Shown: positions 45,491 through 56,385 of the stretch, one piece after another | How the letters are laid out: each line of letters opens with the position of its first letter | Position numbering within the stretch: the first letter of the stretch is position 1 | NCBI RefSeq assembly: GCF_949987535.1 | Contig: NC_080081.1 | Span: forward strand, 48,334,973-48,398,972 | Length of the DNA: 64,000 bases | Direction of reading: 5' to 3' | DNA from: Balaenoptera acutorostrata | Lineage: Eukaryota; Chordata; Mammalia; Artiodactyla; Balaenopteridae | Position numbers and translations under genes: made by a program | The notes under the pieces: generated by a model | What the model was told of the DNA's origin: nothing | Seen by the model: the letters and a program-made list of their open reading frames with translations, nothing else | Databases searched by the model: none

Positions 45491-46262
45491 TGTGTACAGA
45501 CCTGTGACTTAAAAATATATATTAGCTCCTTTTCAAGGGAGGGGTTGTGCAAGGGTCTGGTGGCAATCCTGGTAACATAACCACTTCAATCCTTTGTATG
45601 AATAGTATTTCATTATATGATATACCGTATATTTTTAACCATTCATCCATTGGTATACATTTGGGTTGTTTCCACTTCTGGCTATTGTGAATAGTGCTGT
45701 TGTGAACATTTGTGTACAAGTATTTGTTTGAATATCTGCTTTTAATTATTTTGGTGTATACCTAAGAGTATAGTTTCTGGGTCTTGGCATAATTATATTT
45801 TAACTTTTTGAGTAACTTATTTTTATGTTTAATTTTTAAAATTCATCTGTAATGTGAGGTTCTAAATGGATTGTTTCTAAATTGTTGATGTAACCAAAAT
45901 TATTTATTGAATAACTTATTCCTTATCCTATAAATTTGCAGTTCTATTGTTTCGTCTGAATATTTTCTCAGAATTAGACACTTGAAAAATTATTACTGTA
46001 GCTCTGAAGATTTAAAATATCTGGTAAAGGAAACCCTCCTTTATCATTTATCTTTTTCAAGATTTTCTCAGGTAGTCTTGCTTTTTAATTTTTCAGTTTA
46101 AATTTAGAATCATGTCTGTCAAATTTTTAAAAAAGTCATTGCTCTTTTAATTGATACTGTATTCAAGCTATATATATGATTTTGGAAGAAATTGAGGTTA
46201 GTTAGTGTGCCTTTCCACTTAGTCATATTTTCTTTGGGACCTTTCTGTAGACTTTATAGTTT

Positions 46263-47014
46263 CACTTGTAGGGGAGGAAAAATCCCTCTTCCTCTGCCTT
46301 CATAGGTTCAATGGCTAGGGCCTGAGATTCACACTGGTAAAGACATTAAAGAGAGAAAAAACAATTTTCATTACTTATGATGACTGATGTCCAGAGTTTT
46401 ATAAAGAAACGAGTCTCAAAGTGGTGGCCAGATGACTGAGACTCCATACCATCTGACACTTAACAAAGGAAAAGGGGTTTGGGGCTTCAGGGCAAAGAGG
46501 CAAGTTATATAGGAAGGGGAGGGGAGAAAATAGATGGTAAAGAAGTGTTGTCTTATGCAGGTAAGAGTCTCAGGTGATAAGGATTATCTCAGGGGTAGCT
46601 CTCTTCTGGGTGTGGAGACACCTTTACAAATGAAAATTTCCTTTATAAAAGGGGTTGTTTCTACAGTTGACCCTTGAACAACATGGTTTGAACTGTGTGC
46701 ATCGACTTATATGTGGATTATTTTCAATAGTAAATACTACAGTCCTACATGATCCACTGTTGGTTGAATCCATGGACGCAGAACTGTGGATACAGAGGGC
46801 AGACTATAATTTATACGCAGATTTTCCACTGCATGAAGGGTTGGCGCCCCTGACCCCTGAGTTGTTCAAGAGTCAACCGTGGTCTATTTTTAGGCAGTTA
46901 GGGAGAGGTGAATAGATTGCCCTGCCTTTGCTGGATCTCAGTAGTCTGGCCCCAAATAATCCATATGCCAAAGAGTCATATTTTGGGGTGGCGTATTCTA
47001 GTACTCTTCACATT
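46263..47014 (-). mobile_element. Solo ERV LTR (family B, copy 2), split by a Tigger-type MITE
   Basis: The LTR 46267-47010 begins TGTAGGGG and ends TTCA on the + strand. Flanks cact (46263-46266) and catt (47011-47014) are a 4-bp duplication with one mismatch. 'ggggaggaaaaatccctcttcctc' (46271) and 'catatgccaaagagtcatattttggggtggc' (46962) are the inverse of the two ends of the 44064 LTR. It is longer than copy 1 even without the inserted MITE, so it is a different subfamily or retains extra U3. Confidence 0.8.
46664..46880. mobile_element. Tigger-like (TcMar) MITE inside the LTR
   Basis: Terminal inverted repeats cagttgacccttgaacaac (46664) and 'ttgttcaagagtcaaccg' (ending about 46879) are complementary with a few mismatches. 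TA dinucleotides lie next to both ends ('ctTAcag'-like at 46662, 'tcTAttt' at 46884). The interior 'gtttgaactgtgtgcatcgacttatatgtggatt' is typical of this short Tigger/pogo-derived element. Confidence 0.8.
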
Positions 47015-48455
47015 CATTCTGGTGTCTGCATATTCCTTGGTAAGGTACTTAGTTATTTTATCTTTTTATTACTTTATGCATAACATTTCCTCCCAATATT
47101 AATTTGGAGGCATTTATGTTTTTAATTTCACTTATTAATTCTAGTTCATTTTCAGTTTATTATCTGATATTTTCCACACAAACTACTGCCTACATAAACT
47201 TACATGATATGTAAGTAACAATAATTTTCTTTCTCCTTTCCAATAGCTATATCTTTATATCTTTTTGTTTGGTGAGAACTTTCAAGACAACAGACTTTAT
47301 TTTGTTCATTTTTATACCCCCAGGGCCTAGAAAAATGTATGCACTTAATATATATTTTTGAATAAAGAAGAGGGATTTTTGTGTAATAATTATTGTAGTA
47401 GGCATTATTGCTTCATTCAGATTTTAATAGAAATGTTTACAGTATTTTACCATTGACTATGATATTACCAGTTGGTTTGAAATAGGTATTCATTATAGGA
47501 AAATAGTTTTTTATTCCTAATTTTTAGAGACCTTAAAGTTAAGAATAGGAATAAATTTTTATCAAACACCTCTTCCTAATGTACTCTTATATTTCCTACT
47601 TATTTTGACGTTTAAAATGTTATATTAATAAATTTACTGTAACAAATTATGCTTGGTGATAGTGAATTATTATTTTAATGTACTGTTGAATTTAATTCAC
47701 TAGTACTATATTTGGAATTTTCATATAAGCTTTCAAAATTAGTTTGGAGGGTGTTAAGTTCAAAGGCTTGCCTCTGAGCTCACTTCCTGCCTCACTTCCC
47801 CTCAGGGTGTGGTCCATATGTTCCTGGAAGGAATGGAATTAATATCAGAAAAGATAGGATTAGCACAGCCCCTAAGGAAATGGGGCCCTGGTATTGCACA
47901 TTGGAAATCAATCCTCCTTGTTTTCTTCAAATTCTCGGAAACCACAGACTGGCGTCAGCTAAGGTGATGCCTGGCGCCTATTGTTAGGTTAAAGCGTTTG
48001 CACAAATCCCTCATTGTCTACAGATTTTTCTTTCCTTTTCCATGGTCATTTCCTTGAAGGAGACTAAAGCTATCATAAAAGTTGCATTTTCCCATTTCAT
48101 GGGATGGTTTTATTGTTGTTGTTTCCTTGAGATAAGTTCAGCACCGTTATTTGCATACACTTTGTTGGGCATTAGGAGTCAAAACCCTTTCATCAGAAGC
48201 CAGAATAACTGGTAGAAAGAGGATTAAACAATTCATATGTGGAGCACACCACACAGAGTAACCTGAGAAGAGTGCTCCCTGGCTCACTGATAACCATCCT
48301 GTTTTCCAACACCACAAGCATGGTGCAAGAATGCATAGCACGGAGAATGCACAATGCAGTTTACCATGCAAGTTTTTGCTACCTCACAGTACAGAATAGT
48401 GTTCAGGGCAGGGGAAAATCATCTAGTAACCTTTAAAAAATGTTTCTGCTATCGT
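47015..48455. other. AT-rich intergenic DNA
   Basis: Includes a short L2 3'-end remnant at about 47290-47375 ('tatacccccagggcctagaa...ttttgaataaag'). Otherwise nothing recognised; the stretch 47390-47760 is very AT-rich. Confidence 0.45.
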
Positions 48456-48650
48456 CAGAACACTTGTGTCCCCCTCTCTCCCAATTCATATGTTGAAATC
48501 CTAATGCCCCGTGGATGGTATTAGGAGGTGGGGCCTTTTCGAGGTGCTTAAGTCATGAGGTGGAGCCTTCATGAATGGGATTAGTGCTTTTATAAAAGAG
48601 ACCCACAGAGCTGTCGCTCTCCTTCCACCATTTGAGGACTAAGATTGTTT
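48456..48650 (+). mobile_element. MLT1-type LTR fragment
   Basis: 'ccaattcatatgttgaaatcctaatgcccc' (48480), 'ggtattaggaggtggggcctttt' (48517), 'agtcatgaggtggagccttcatgaatgggattagtgc' (48551) and 'ccaccatttgaggac' follow the MLT1 5' half. The 3' half is missing. Confidence 0.88.
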
Positions 48651-49628
48651 CAGACATAGTTTGTGACTAATCAGTGCTTGCCGTGACAGCATTAAATCGA
48701 ATATGCATGTTTCAGAACACACCTCAAAGACAAACAGAAATGATTATTTTTAATAACATACCAACTTGAATAATAGAAAATATTATTACCTCCTTGTAGA
48801 TAATGGAAGGTTGATTATAATCTAGGTTCATTTCTATATGAACATAGTAGATTTGGAAGAGGCTAAAATAACTTGTGGGTGGCTAAACATTATCTTTTTG
48901 GCCATACTGTGGGTGGAGCTGTGGAAACATTTTCCACATTCTCAGGTGGTTAGGACCTGCCTAAACAAGTTGACCTGACCAAAAGTTAATACCACATCCA
49001 CCAGATACGGTGTTCACAGTGCCTGGCACATTCTAGGTGTTCAATAAATATTTGTGGACTAAATAAACGAATGGATATTTTTGGTACCAAAAGATGCAGC
49101 TGATTATGTTTGGATAAGTATGAAGGAAGTGACAAATATTTTCTACCCTTTCATGTAACACTATAATTTTTAACATAAAGAACTGAGAAAAAAATTACCG
49201 ATTTCTGTGAAGTTACTTTAAAGACCTGGAGGAGTAGCCCCCAAAGTTATGCATTCAAGGTTTCTGTCGGCACATCCCCTTCCCCTCATGTCCTCTTAGT
49301 AACAGAGATGGGGACGGGAGTGGGGTGGAAATTGAAAATGGCCTTCAGGGAAGAGCCATAAAAATGATGAGCAGGTGGATATATGACTATGAGAGAAGGC
49401 TGAGGGAATCAGGACTTTAGATGGGTGAAAGGAGAATGAGGAAAACTTAATATTTTCCTTCAAGGATATGAAAGGTTATAATGAGGAATGTGCTGATCAG
49501 CTGCTCTTTACTGTCACAGAGGACGGAACTAAGAAAAAAGAGGGACACTTTATAGAGAAGTAGGAGAACTTCATGGTGAGGCCTATTAAATACTTGGCTC
49601 TATTACCAAAACGGGGAGTGGGGAGGTA
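48651..49628. other. Unique intergenic DNA
   Basis: Contains an L2 3'-terminus remnant at 49010-49075 ('cagtgcctggcacattctaggtgttcaataaatatttg'). No gene seen. Confidence 0.45.
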
Positions 49629-49817
49629 GGAGACATCAGTGGTTCTCAAGTGTTCCTAATGAACCAGCATTATCAGCATCACCTGAAAATGTGCTAGAAA
49701 TGCAAATTCTGGAACCAGGTCCCAGACCTACTGAATCAGAAACTCTGCAACAGGTCATTTAACAAGCCCTTCAGGTGATTCTGATGGACTTTAGGTTTGA
49801 GAATCATTGGGATAAAT
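49629..49817. mobile_element. MER5A-type hAT-Charlie MITE
   Basis: The element 49637-49809 begins cagtggttctcaag and ends 'ttgagaatcattg', inverted repeats of the MER5 type. The centre reads 'gaaatgcaaattctgg...cctactgaatcagaaactctg'. Flanks ggagacat and ggataaat share 6 of 8 bases, consistent with an old 8-bp duplication. Confidence 0.85.
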
Positions 49818-50274
49818 AAATTCTCATGGATGCTTAGTTTCCAGATATCCTTGGGAAGCAAAAGTCTTGAAGAAATGAAGACTTTAAGCCTCTTCCAGCT
49901 CAATATTATCTGTATTTTATCAAGAAGACACCCTCATTATGGTAGTTTATATTCATCAATGCTAGAAACCTCAAGGAATAAAGGTTGTCTATTGGAAGAT
50001 AAAATTATTGGTTGTTTTGGGATATAAATTAGATTGTAATCAACAATAGTGAAAACTGCTCCAGAGTAAAAGGGATTTCCTTTGCTCCAGAAGTTACTAA
50101 AGGTACTTCACAGAGAGTGTCACCTTAGGAAAAAAAACAAAAGAAAAAGTAAACCACTGGCATTTGAATGTCAAAATTTCAGGATCTGGTGAGAGGTGTG
50201 GACACACAGAGTGATGATTATGATTAGGGATGCTCTTATGAGACAGCGTTAATGAAGAAATGAAGAATAGTTTT
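49818..50274. other. Unique intergenic DNA
   Basis: The frame 49797-50027 begins inside the MITE and is not credible. Nothing else seen. Confidence 0.4.
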
Positions 50275-50960
50275 TACTAGGGAGGGTGCTATAAAATAGG
50301 CACTCTTACACTGCTAGAAAGATTGAAAAAGCTACAACCATAGTCTTTCTGGAGAAAAATTTGGCAGTGTGCATTAAGAAGATGTTCTACCTCATTAATT
50401 TACTAATTTAACTTTTCGGAACTTAACCTAAGGAAACAATCAGAGGTGTAGACTAGAATGTTTGTTGCAGTCTTATTTGTCGTTGTAAGAAATTTTAAAG
50501 CAATCCCTAATGGCCTGCAGATTTTTCCTGTACAGTCAAAGAAATAAAAGTGACAATATATAAAGGATATATATGTAAAAGAAGTATTCATATATTGTTT
50601 GTAGTGCCAAAAAACACACACAAAAACCCAAAACAACCCAAACAAACAAAATCTAGAAACAAGTGAATGTCCTTCCTTAAGAGAATGGTTAAATAAACCC
50701 TGGTAATTTCATGAAATATTATGTTGACATTAAAAAGAATGAAATTTAAACCACTGTCTTAGAGGATTTTCCATAATGCATTGTTAAGTGATAAAAGCAA
50801 GATGAAAGGAAGAATTCATATGTTTTCATTAAAAACAACTCATCCAAATATGTGTACATGTTTGATTATATTAGAATGTATGAATGTGAAAGCAAGCCAA
50901 AATATGTATTTAAAAAAACATGGCTATGATAAAATTAACATGCATAATAAGGCCCTGTTT
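50275..50960 (+). mobile_element. Ancient L1 3' region
   Basis: 'aggcactcttacactgctagaaagattg' (50298), 'tttctggagaaaaatttggcagtg' (50344), 'ttccttaagagaatggttaaataaaccctggtaatttc' (50672) and 'attgttaagtgataaaagcaagatg' (50780) fit the C-terminal ORF2/3' UTR of L1M-type elements. About 60-100 bp near 50480-50600 does not fit, perhaps another small insertion. Confidence 0.68.
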
Positions 50961-52943
50961 ATGTAAAATTATACAAATTTATGTGTATTTATTTGTAGTA
51001 AGATATTTGAAAGTTTGTTTACTGACCGTAGTTCTCTTTGGGTTGTAGGATTTAAGGTGATTATTGCTTTAATCCTTATTCTTTTGTATACTGCTTGATT
51101 TCTTTGTATAATGAGCATACAGAACATAACATTTTTTGTTGTTAAAAAAAAAAAGCCCCACCAGTGGAAGTATAATAATGAACAGAATCCACTCTCTGTC
51201 ATCATTTAGGAACTAGGAAACAAAGGAAAAGCTGTGTTGGAAAGTATGAATGACCAGAGACGGCTTTCATAGAGAAGTGTTGGATGAGGCTAAACAGAGG
51301 GGAAGGAGTTAAGGAGAAATGGTGGAGGGGGCATCAGACACAACAGTTAGAGGTGGTCTGTGCAGAAAAGGGCTCTGAGAGCCTAGAATTGTTTGCATTC
51401 TGAGAAGAAGGAATCCGTGTACCTAAGGTCCATTGAGATGACTACACCAGCTCTGTTGGCGGCGGGGGAAGGTATGAGTTGGGGTATTTTCAGGAAGCTT
51501 TCCTGTTGATCCCTGGCATGCAAGTTACCTCTCCCTTCTGACTGTTAATGATTCCTATTATCTACACTCCCTCGAACATTCTCCGCTCTGCCCTGCTTGT
51601 ACTTCTGGACAACTGAGGCAGTAAGACTGGGAGAAAAAAGCAGGAAAGGAGATCCCTGACTCCTGAGTCTCCCTGCCTCCTCCATTCTTGGGTCCCTGGT
51701 GAGAGGAAATGGGTTTCCCTTCTTATTCTCAATCAAACGCCCTGTAACTGGCTTCCTTATAGCGCTTACTAGTTTCTAGTTTCTTGTTGTTGTTAGTGGA
51801 ATTATCTTTAAAGTTTTTTAACATTACAGTCTGATATTATAAGATGTAAAATTTAGGTTAAGCCCATATCCAGGGATTAATTTAGAAAGCACGGTCAAGA
51901 CTGGTCAGCTAGGATGCTAATTAAGTACAGCTGAAGGGTCAGAAAGCACTCTATCAGACAGGACCACACTCCAGAGGTAGCTATTGCAGGCCCTCCAGTT
52001 ATCCACATCTCCATCAACAACAGATTGTTTCTAATTAGCATATTTGATGTCAGAAATAGGTTTCTATTTGCATAAAATGCAGCCTGTTGTTTAATGTGGG
52101 GAATATTAGAAAATGAGCTGTCAGTTGTGAAATTAAGGAATTTAATAGCCAATGAATGTTTAATAAATAGCATAAATAGGGTATAAGAATCCAGCAAGGT
52201 TTGTGACTGTACCCTCAGGGACTGCACTTGAAAGGTCTGGTTTATAGCCATGAACTCTAGACTCTGTCAGACTATCAGGGTGACAGAATCCTGCCTCTGG
52301 AAACTTGGCATTGTCCTAAAATGAGCCTTTCATGCAAGTTAGTGGTTAAAACATCTGAAAGGGAAGAGAATGGAGGCCTTCTCCAGTCTACAGAAGTCAT
52401 ATGAATTTTTTTTTTAATACTTGCTTTGCTAATAAAATTTTAGTTAATAAACATCTATTGGTCTGACTTGCTTTAAGCATAACTTATTGTCTGGAAATGG
52501 CTGACTCTCTCTACTTGAAACTTCTTTGGTGGCCACCATTTTCTATAAAAGACCCTAAAAACTGTGCATGTGGTCAATAGGTCAGTTTGCAGTAGGTGGC
52601 ATCATGTTTGTTGTATTCCTTTTTCCTTAGTGTGTAAACTCCTCATCTGGTTTATACACTGACACCTAGTGCAGGGGCTGCTACTGTAAGTGTGTAGAAA
52701 TAACTAGGTTGTGAATCAGTTGGCTGTGCTCTCCAGCGCTCCTTCCTACTCTTCTCCAATCTTCCTGCTGAAAGTAATCAAAGAAGCTGGACCTTTTGAC
52801 ACTGCCCAGAGCACGACCCAAAGCTTCAATGAGTTCAGACAAGGAAAAGGGACTCTCTCCAGGCTGAGTTATGAATTTTATTCTTGGCCCTTAGGAAATA
52901 TGTATTGTGGCCACATGTTTACACAAACTTCTTTTTAGGAGTG
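50961..52943. other. Unique intergenic DNA
   Basis: No repeat could be assigned with confidence. 51830-52260 is AT-rich and complex, with 'ctaattagcat' and other homeodomain-type sites (see findings). Frames of 60-118 codons show no domains. Confidence 0.45.
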
Positions 52944-53148
52944 ATTGTGAAACCATGCACCTCAGATTGGGACTTGAACATGTGTGCCAGGACTCGAGCC
53001 CATCCCAAACTCAGATTTGGACTCGAACCCGGCCAAAACCCACAGTCTTCCAACTGAGATCACACACCTGGTTGCAGGACTTAATGAAGCTCAGGTTCTT
53101 AATGTCTCATCGCTGAAAGAATTCAGTGAGAGACAAAGTGATAGGTAA

Positions 53149-53650
53149 GAATTGTATTTAATTAATTAATTAATTTCTTTTTGGGCTGCGTTGGGTCTTC
53201 ATTGCTGCGTGCAGGCTTTCTCTAGTTGTGGCAAGCAGGGGCTACTCTTCGTTGCCTGCGCAACGACTATAGTCACGGGCTTCAGTCACGTGCACAGGCT
53301 TCTCATTGTGGTGGCTTCTCTTGTTGTGGAGCATGGTCTCTAGGCACATGGGCTTCAGTAGTTGTGGCACACAGGTTCAGTAGTTGTGGTACATGGGCCC
53401 CAGAACGTGCAAGCTTCAGTAGTTGCCGTGCCTGGGCCCAGTAGTTGCGGCCTGTGGGCTCTAGGGCACACGAGCTTCAGTAGTTGTGGCACATGGGCTT
53501 TAGAGTGCAGGCTCAGTAGTTGTGGTGCACAGGCTTAGTTGCTCCACAGCATGTGGGATATTCCCAGACTAGGGATCAAACCCATGTTCCCTGCATTGGC
53601 AGGTATATTCTTAATCACTGTGCCACCAGGGAAGTCCTGAAGTGGATTTA
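53149..53650 (-). mobile_element. Long CHR-type SINE inside the LTR
   Basis: Flanks gaattgtattta (53149-53160) and gaagtggattta (53639-53650) are a 12-bp duplication with two mismatches. The SINE (53161-53638, 478 bp) is about 170 bp longer than the other copies because its body has six 'agtagttg' modules instead of one or two. Head 'acttccctggtggcacag', B-box-like 'gggtttgatccct' near 53570, TTAA-type tail at the left. Confidence 0.92.
53351..53530 (-). repeat. Internal SINE modules (six 'agtagttg' units)
   Basis: Units containing 'cagtagttg' begin at about 53355, 53378, 53417, 53439, 53477 and 53514, each followed by 'tggcac/gtggtgc'-like and 'gggct' sequence. Spacing is about 22-39 bp. 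The window's other long SINEs have one or two units. Confidence 0.85.
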
Positions 53651-54104
53651 TTTAGAGAGAAACATGCTCCACAGACAGAGTGTGGGCCACCTCAGAAGGT
53701 GAGAAAGGCACCAGGGTATGGGGGTTGTCAGTTTTTATAAGGGTGGGTAATTTCATAGGCTAATGAGTGGGAGGAGTATTCCAGCTATTTCTGGAAGGGG
53801 CAGGGATTTAAAGGAATTGAGCCACCAATTTAAAGGAATTGGTCCACTTTTTGATCCTTATGGTGGCCTTGGAACTGTCATGACACTGGTGGGTGTGTCA
53901 TTTAGCTTGCTGATGTGTTACAGTGAGCATATACTGAGGATCAAGGTCTAGTGGAAGTTGACTTGTCTGCCATCTTGGACTCATTTGGTTCTAATCAGTT
54001 TATGTCATGTCCTTGGGCTATGTCATTCTTTCAAATGTTGTGCCCTGCCCCCTTCCCTCCTGTTTCAGTTGTGGCAGATTGGACAAGTGGAAATGAAATA
54101 GTAC

Positions 54105-54330
54105 GGTAATAAAAAGAGTGGTCGTAGAATCAAACAGCCTAGTTAAACTCTGCTCCTCTTCTTACTGGTATGATTGTGGGCAAGTTTCCTCATAAATGCA
54201 GTAGTGACTTACAGGTTTGCTGGGAGGATTAAAGGAGATAATACATGTAAAATATTTAGAAAAGAACCTGCTGCGCCTGAGGTAAGCTCTAGGTGATAAT
54301 TAGCATTTCTTATTATCGTCATTATTTATA
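54105..54330 (-). mobile_element. MIR SINE
   Basis: 'gtgggcaagtttcctcataaatgcag' (54176), 'ttgctgggaggattaaaggagataatacatgtaaaatatttaga' (54217) and 'agctctaggtgataattag' fit antisense MIR from core to 3' end. Confidence 0.85.
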
Positions 54331-54384
54331 CCAGGAAACACAGTTGTGAATAAAGTGTTTGGGTACCAGGTGCTCATTTCTCTA

Positions 54385-54545
54385 AGTGTTTTCAAACTGG
54401 GAAGAACATTGAATCATCTGGAGAGCCTGTTAAATATTTGGATTTTTACCCCCTGCCCCTGGAGACTGATTAAATGTCTCTGATCTGTAGTCAGAGATTC
54501 CCCTCAGGTGATCCTTCTGTTAAGCCAAGTTGGGGAACACTGCTT
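54385..54545. mobile_element. MER5-type hAT-Charlie remnant
   Basis: 'gtgttttcaaactgggaagaacattgaatcatctggagagcctgttaaa' (54387-54435) and 'ctcaggtgatccttctgttaagcca' (54504) match a degraded MER5 element. Ends are not resolvable. Confidence 0.6.
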
Positions 54546-54689
54546 TAAGTGAGTAAGGAAATGAATTTCTAAGCATCTGCAATCATCTAGTTTAAAGTTG
54601 GTTTCTGATTAAGAAACCTGCCTGGGGCCATCTTTGGTGCCTCAGGGCACCTTTTGGTAGAGAGAGCTAATTTTCTTCCTTAAAGCAAT

Positions 54690-54980
54690 AAGAATTTGGA
54701 CTTCGGACTCTAAAACAGTTGGGTTTGAATCTGTTACTGGAGTGTGACCTCTAGCCTTTCTCAACTTCCATTTCCTTGTCTGTAAAATGTAAACAATAAC
54801 AGTTTCCTCCCCCTGGGATTCTTGTAGGATTAAATGAGATTATCTATTTATCTACCTACCTACCTACCTATCATCATCATCTACCATATATCTATCTATT
54901 TATTAATCACCAAGCAAATTACTTTACTGAGCAAAGGCTCAGTAAGTAATTATAAATCATAATTAGGATTAGTCATAATC
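54690..54980 (-). mobile_element. MIR SINE, expanded by a microsatellite
   Basis: 'gtttgaatctgttactgg' (54723), 'ctcaacttccatttccttgtctgtaaaatgtaaacaataac' (54759), 'gattcttgtaggattaaatgagat' (54817) are antisense MIR. The 3' part ('aaggctcagtaagtaatt', 54934) resumes after a TCTA/CTAC array. Confidence 0.85.
54838..54905. repeat. Compound TCTA/CTAC/ATC microsatellite
   Basis: Tetranucleotide units (TCTA, then four CTAC/CTAC-like, then ATC units, then TCTA) interrupt the MIR. Imperfect array of about 68 bp. Confidence 0.9.
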
Positions 54981-55029
54981 TGACCTCCCCTTCCAGTGCG
55001 GCTTGGGTAACCCCTACTGAGCCTTACCC

Positions 55030-56110
55030 TCCTGCTGGTAACAACTATAAGTTCTGGACAAAACTGAAAAACCAGTGACCTAAAGGCATGAGAGAATGAA
55101 CAAAAGCAGGCAGATTCTGGAGAGAAGCTGACACTTTAAAAAAGCAAACTGCATGGATGAATTACCCATTTTCCAATAGTATTTAGTCTGAGGGCAGGCC
55201 AAAATTGGCATCAAGATGTCACTAAAACTCTAAAAGAAAATTTTCAATTTTTCTGGCCTAAAGAACCAGAGGACAAGTTGGGGCAACCACGGGTATTGAC
55301 AAATGAAGGGGAAATTCCAGAGACTTTGAGAGGGAGAGCTCCAAGTTCTGTTATAAAATCTGCCCAAATCTCTGGCTAAATGTCAAACCATGCATGGGAC
55401 AGATTCCAGCCAAATATTAAAGAACTGAACTAAGTTTTAAGGTATTTTCCAAGAGACAATGTTTTCAGTTTGACTCCAACCAAGTAATTGTTTACTAAAA
55501 CAGAAAATTTACACCTTCAGAGGAATATAAAAGAATTCAGTTTCTAAAACACAATATTTACAATGTTGAGGATACAATCCTGAATAACTAGACATTTAAA
55601 GAGCCAGGAAAATATGATCCATTCTCAAGAGAAAAGACAAATTCTGAGGTGGGCAAGGTGTTAGAATTAGCAGGCAAAGATTTTAAAGCGACTATTTAAC
55701 TATGCTTAAGGATGTAAAGAAAAATATGTTTGCAATGAATTAAATATAGAAAATCTCTGCAAAGATAATGAAAAACCATTTGGATACTATAGAAATAAAA
55801 ATACCATATCTTAAAATTTTTTAAAGTTACTGAAGTAGACTGTAGCTTAGCAGTAGACTGCAGATGACAGAGGAAAATCAGTTTACTTGAGATAGATTAA
55901 TAAAAATTATCAAATCTGAATCATAGGAAAAAAGGTTGAAAAAATTGAATGGAGCCTCAACGTACTATGGAATGATATAAAAAGTCTAACATATGTAAAA
56001 CTGAAGTCTCAGAAACTGAGGAGAGAATGAAATAAATCCTAATTCTAACCCTGATGTGAGTAAATAGAGATAGGGTAAAGATGTAGAAGGAGGCATGAAG
56101 AAATTTACCA
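55030..56110 (+). mobile_element. Ancient L1 (5' UTR/ORF1 region)
   Basis: The 3' part is clear: 'gagatagattaataaaaattatcaaatctgaa' (55889), 'gaatggagcctcaacgtactatggaatgatataaaaagtctaacatatg' (55947-55995) and 'tctcagaaactgaggagagaatga' match L1M ORF1 DNA. 55640-55850 ('gcaggcaaagattttaaag', 'aaaaataccatatct') fits the preceding ORF1/5' UTR. Frames are broken. Confidence 0.72.
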
Positions 56111-56224
56111 GAACCTCGCCCTGTGGGAAAAAATTATTTTCGATGTCTTCCTCTATCATCTATTATAATCTTTCTAAACTTTCAAAATGCAAATAGCATC
56201 TCTTACTTGAAATGCTGATTCTTT

Positions 56225-56385
56225 TAAAAGTTCTCTCTCTTTGTTTTTCTCCCTTCCTTCTTTCTTTTTTCCTTCCTTCCCTCCATTCCTCCTCTTCCTT
56301 TTCCTTCTCCTTCCTCTACTACTACTACCTCTCCTCCTCCTCCTCCTTCTTTTTCTTTCTCTCTCTCTCTCTCTCTCTCTCCTCC
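56225..56385. repeat. Polypyrimidine tract
   Basis: About 160 bp almost purely C/T on the + strand: CCTT, TTCC, CTACTA, TCC and TCT repeats ending in a (CT)n run at 56358-56381. Long open frames here are composition artefacts. Such tracts can form triplex (H-) DNA. Confidence 0.95.

Larger units (their letters stand above)
43925..46262 (-). mobile_element. Ancient L1 (3' UTR and ORF2 3' part), fragmented
   Basis: Antisense L1M pieces: 'tttttattgaggtgaaattcacataac' (43933), 'gttcatccatcttggagcatgtataac' (44654), then 'ttaaccattcatccattggtatacatttgggttgtttccac' (45636) with 'gctattgtgaatagtgctg' and 'tacctaagagtatagtttctgggt' following (45675-45785), and further ORF2-derived sequence to about 46262. 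The pieces are separated by the LTRs at 44060-44645 and about 44698-45490. No frame survives. Confidence 0.72.
52944..54071. mobile_element. Solo ERV LTR (family A, copy 2), split by a SINE
   Basis: The LTR 52948-54067 has ends TGAAAC...GTTTCA, flanked by attg (52944-52947) and gttg (54068-54071), a 4-bp duplication with one mismatch. Without the SINE it is about 640 bp and collinear with the 40549-41259 copy: 'gagatcacacacctgg', 'attcagtgagagacaaagtgataggtaag', 'cataggctaatgagtgggagga', 'ccatcttggac', 'gccctgcccccttccctcctg'. Same orientation as copy 1, 12.4 kb away. Confidence 0.83.

Noticed and set aside
44060..47014. Possible provirus bounded by the LTRs at 44.1 and 46.3 kb
   Set aside because: The two LTRs are in opposite orientation, each has its own target duplication, and the sequence between them is old L1 and another LTR, not retroviral genes.
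53351..53530. Regularly spaced repeats resembling an array
   Set aside because: Spacing is irregular (22-39 bp) and the units are SINE body modules; this is not a CRISPR array and the genome is mammalian.
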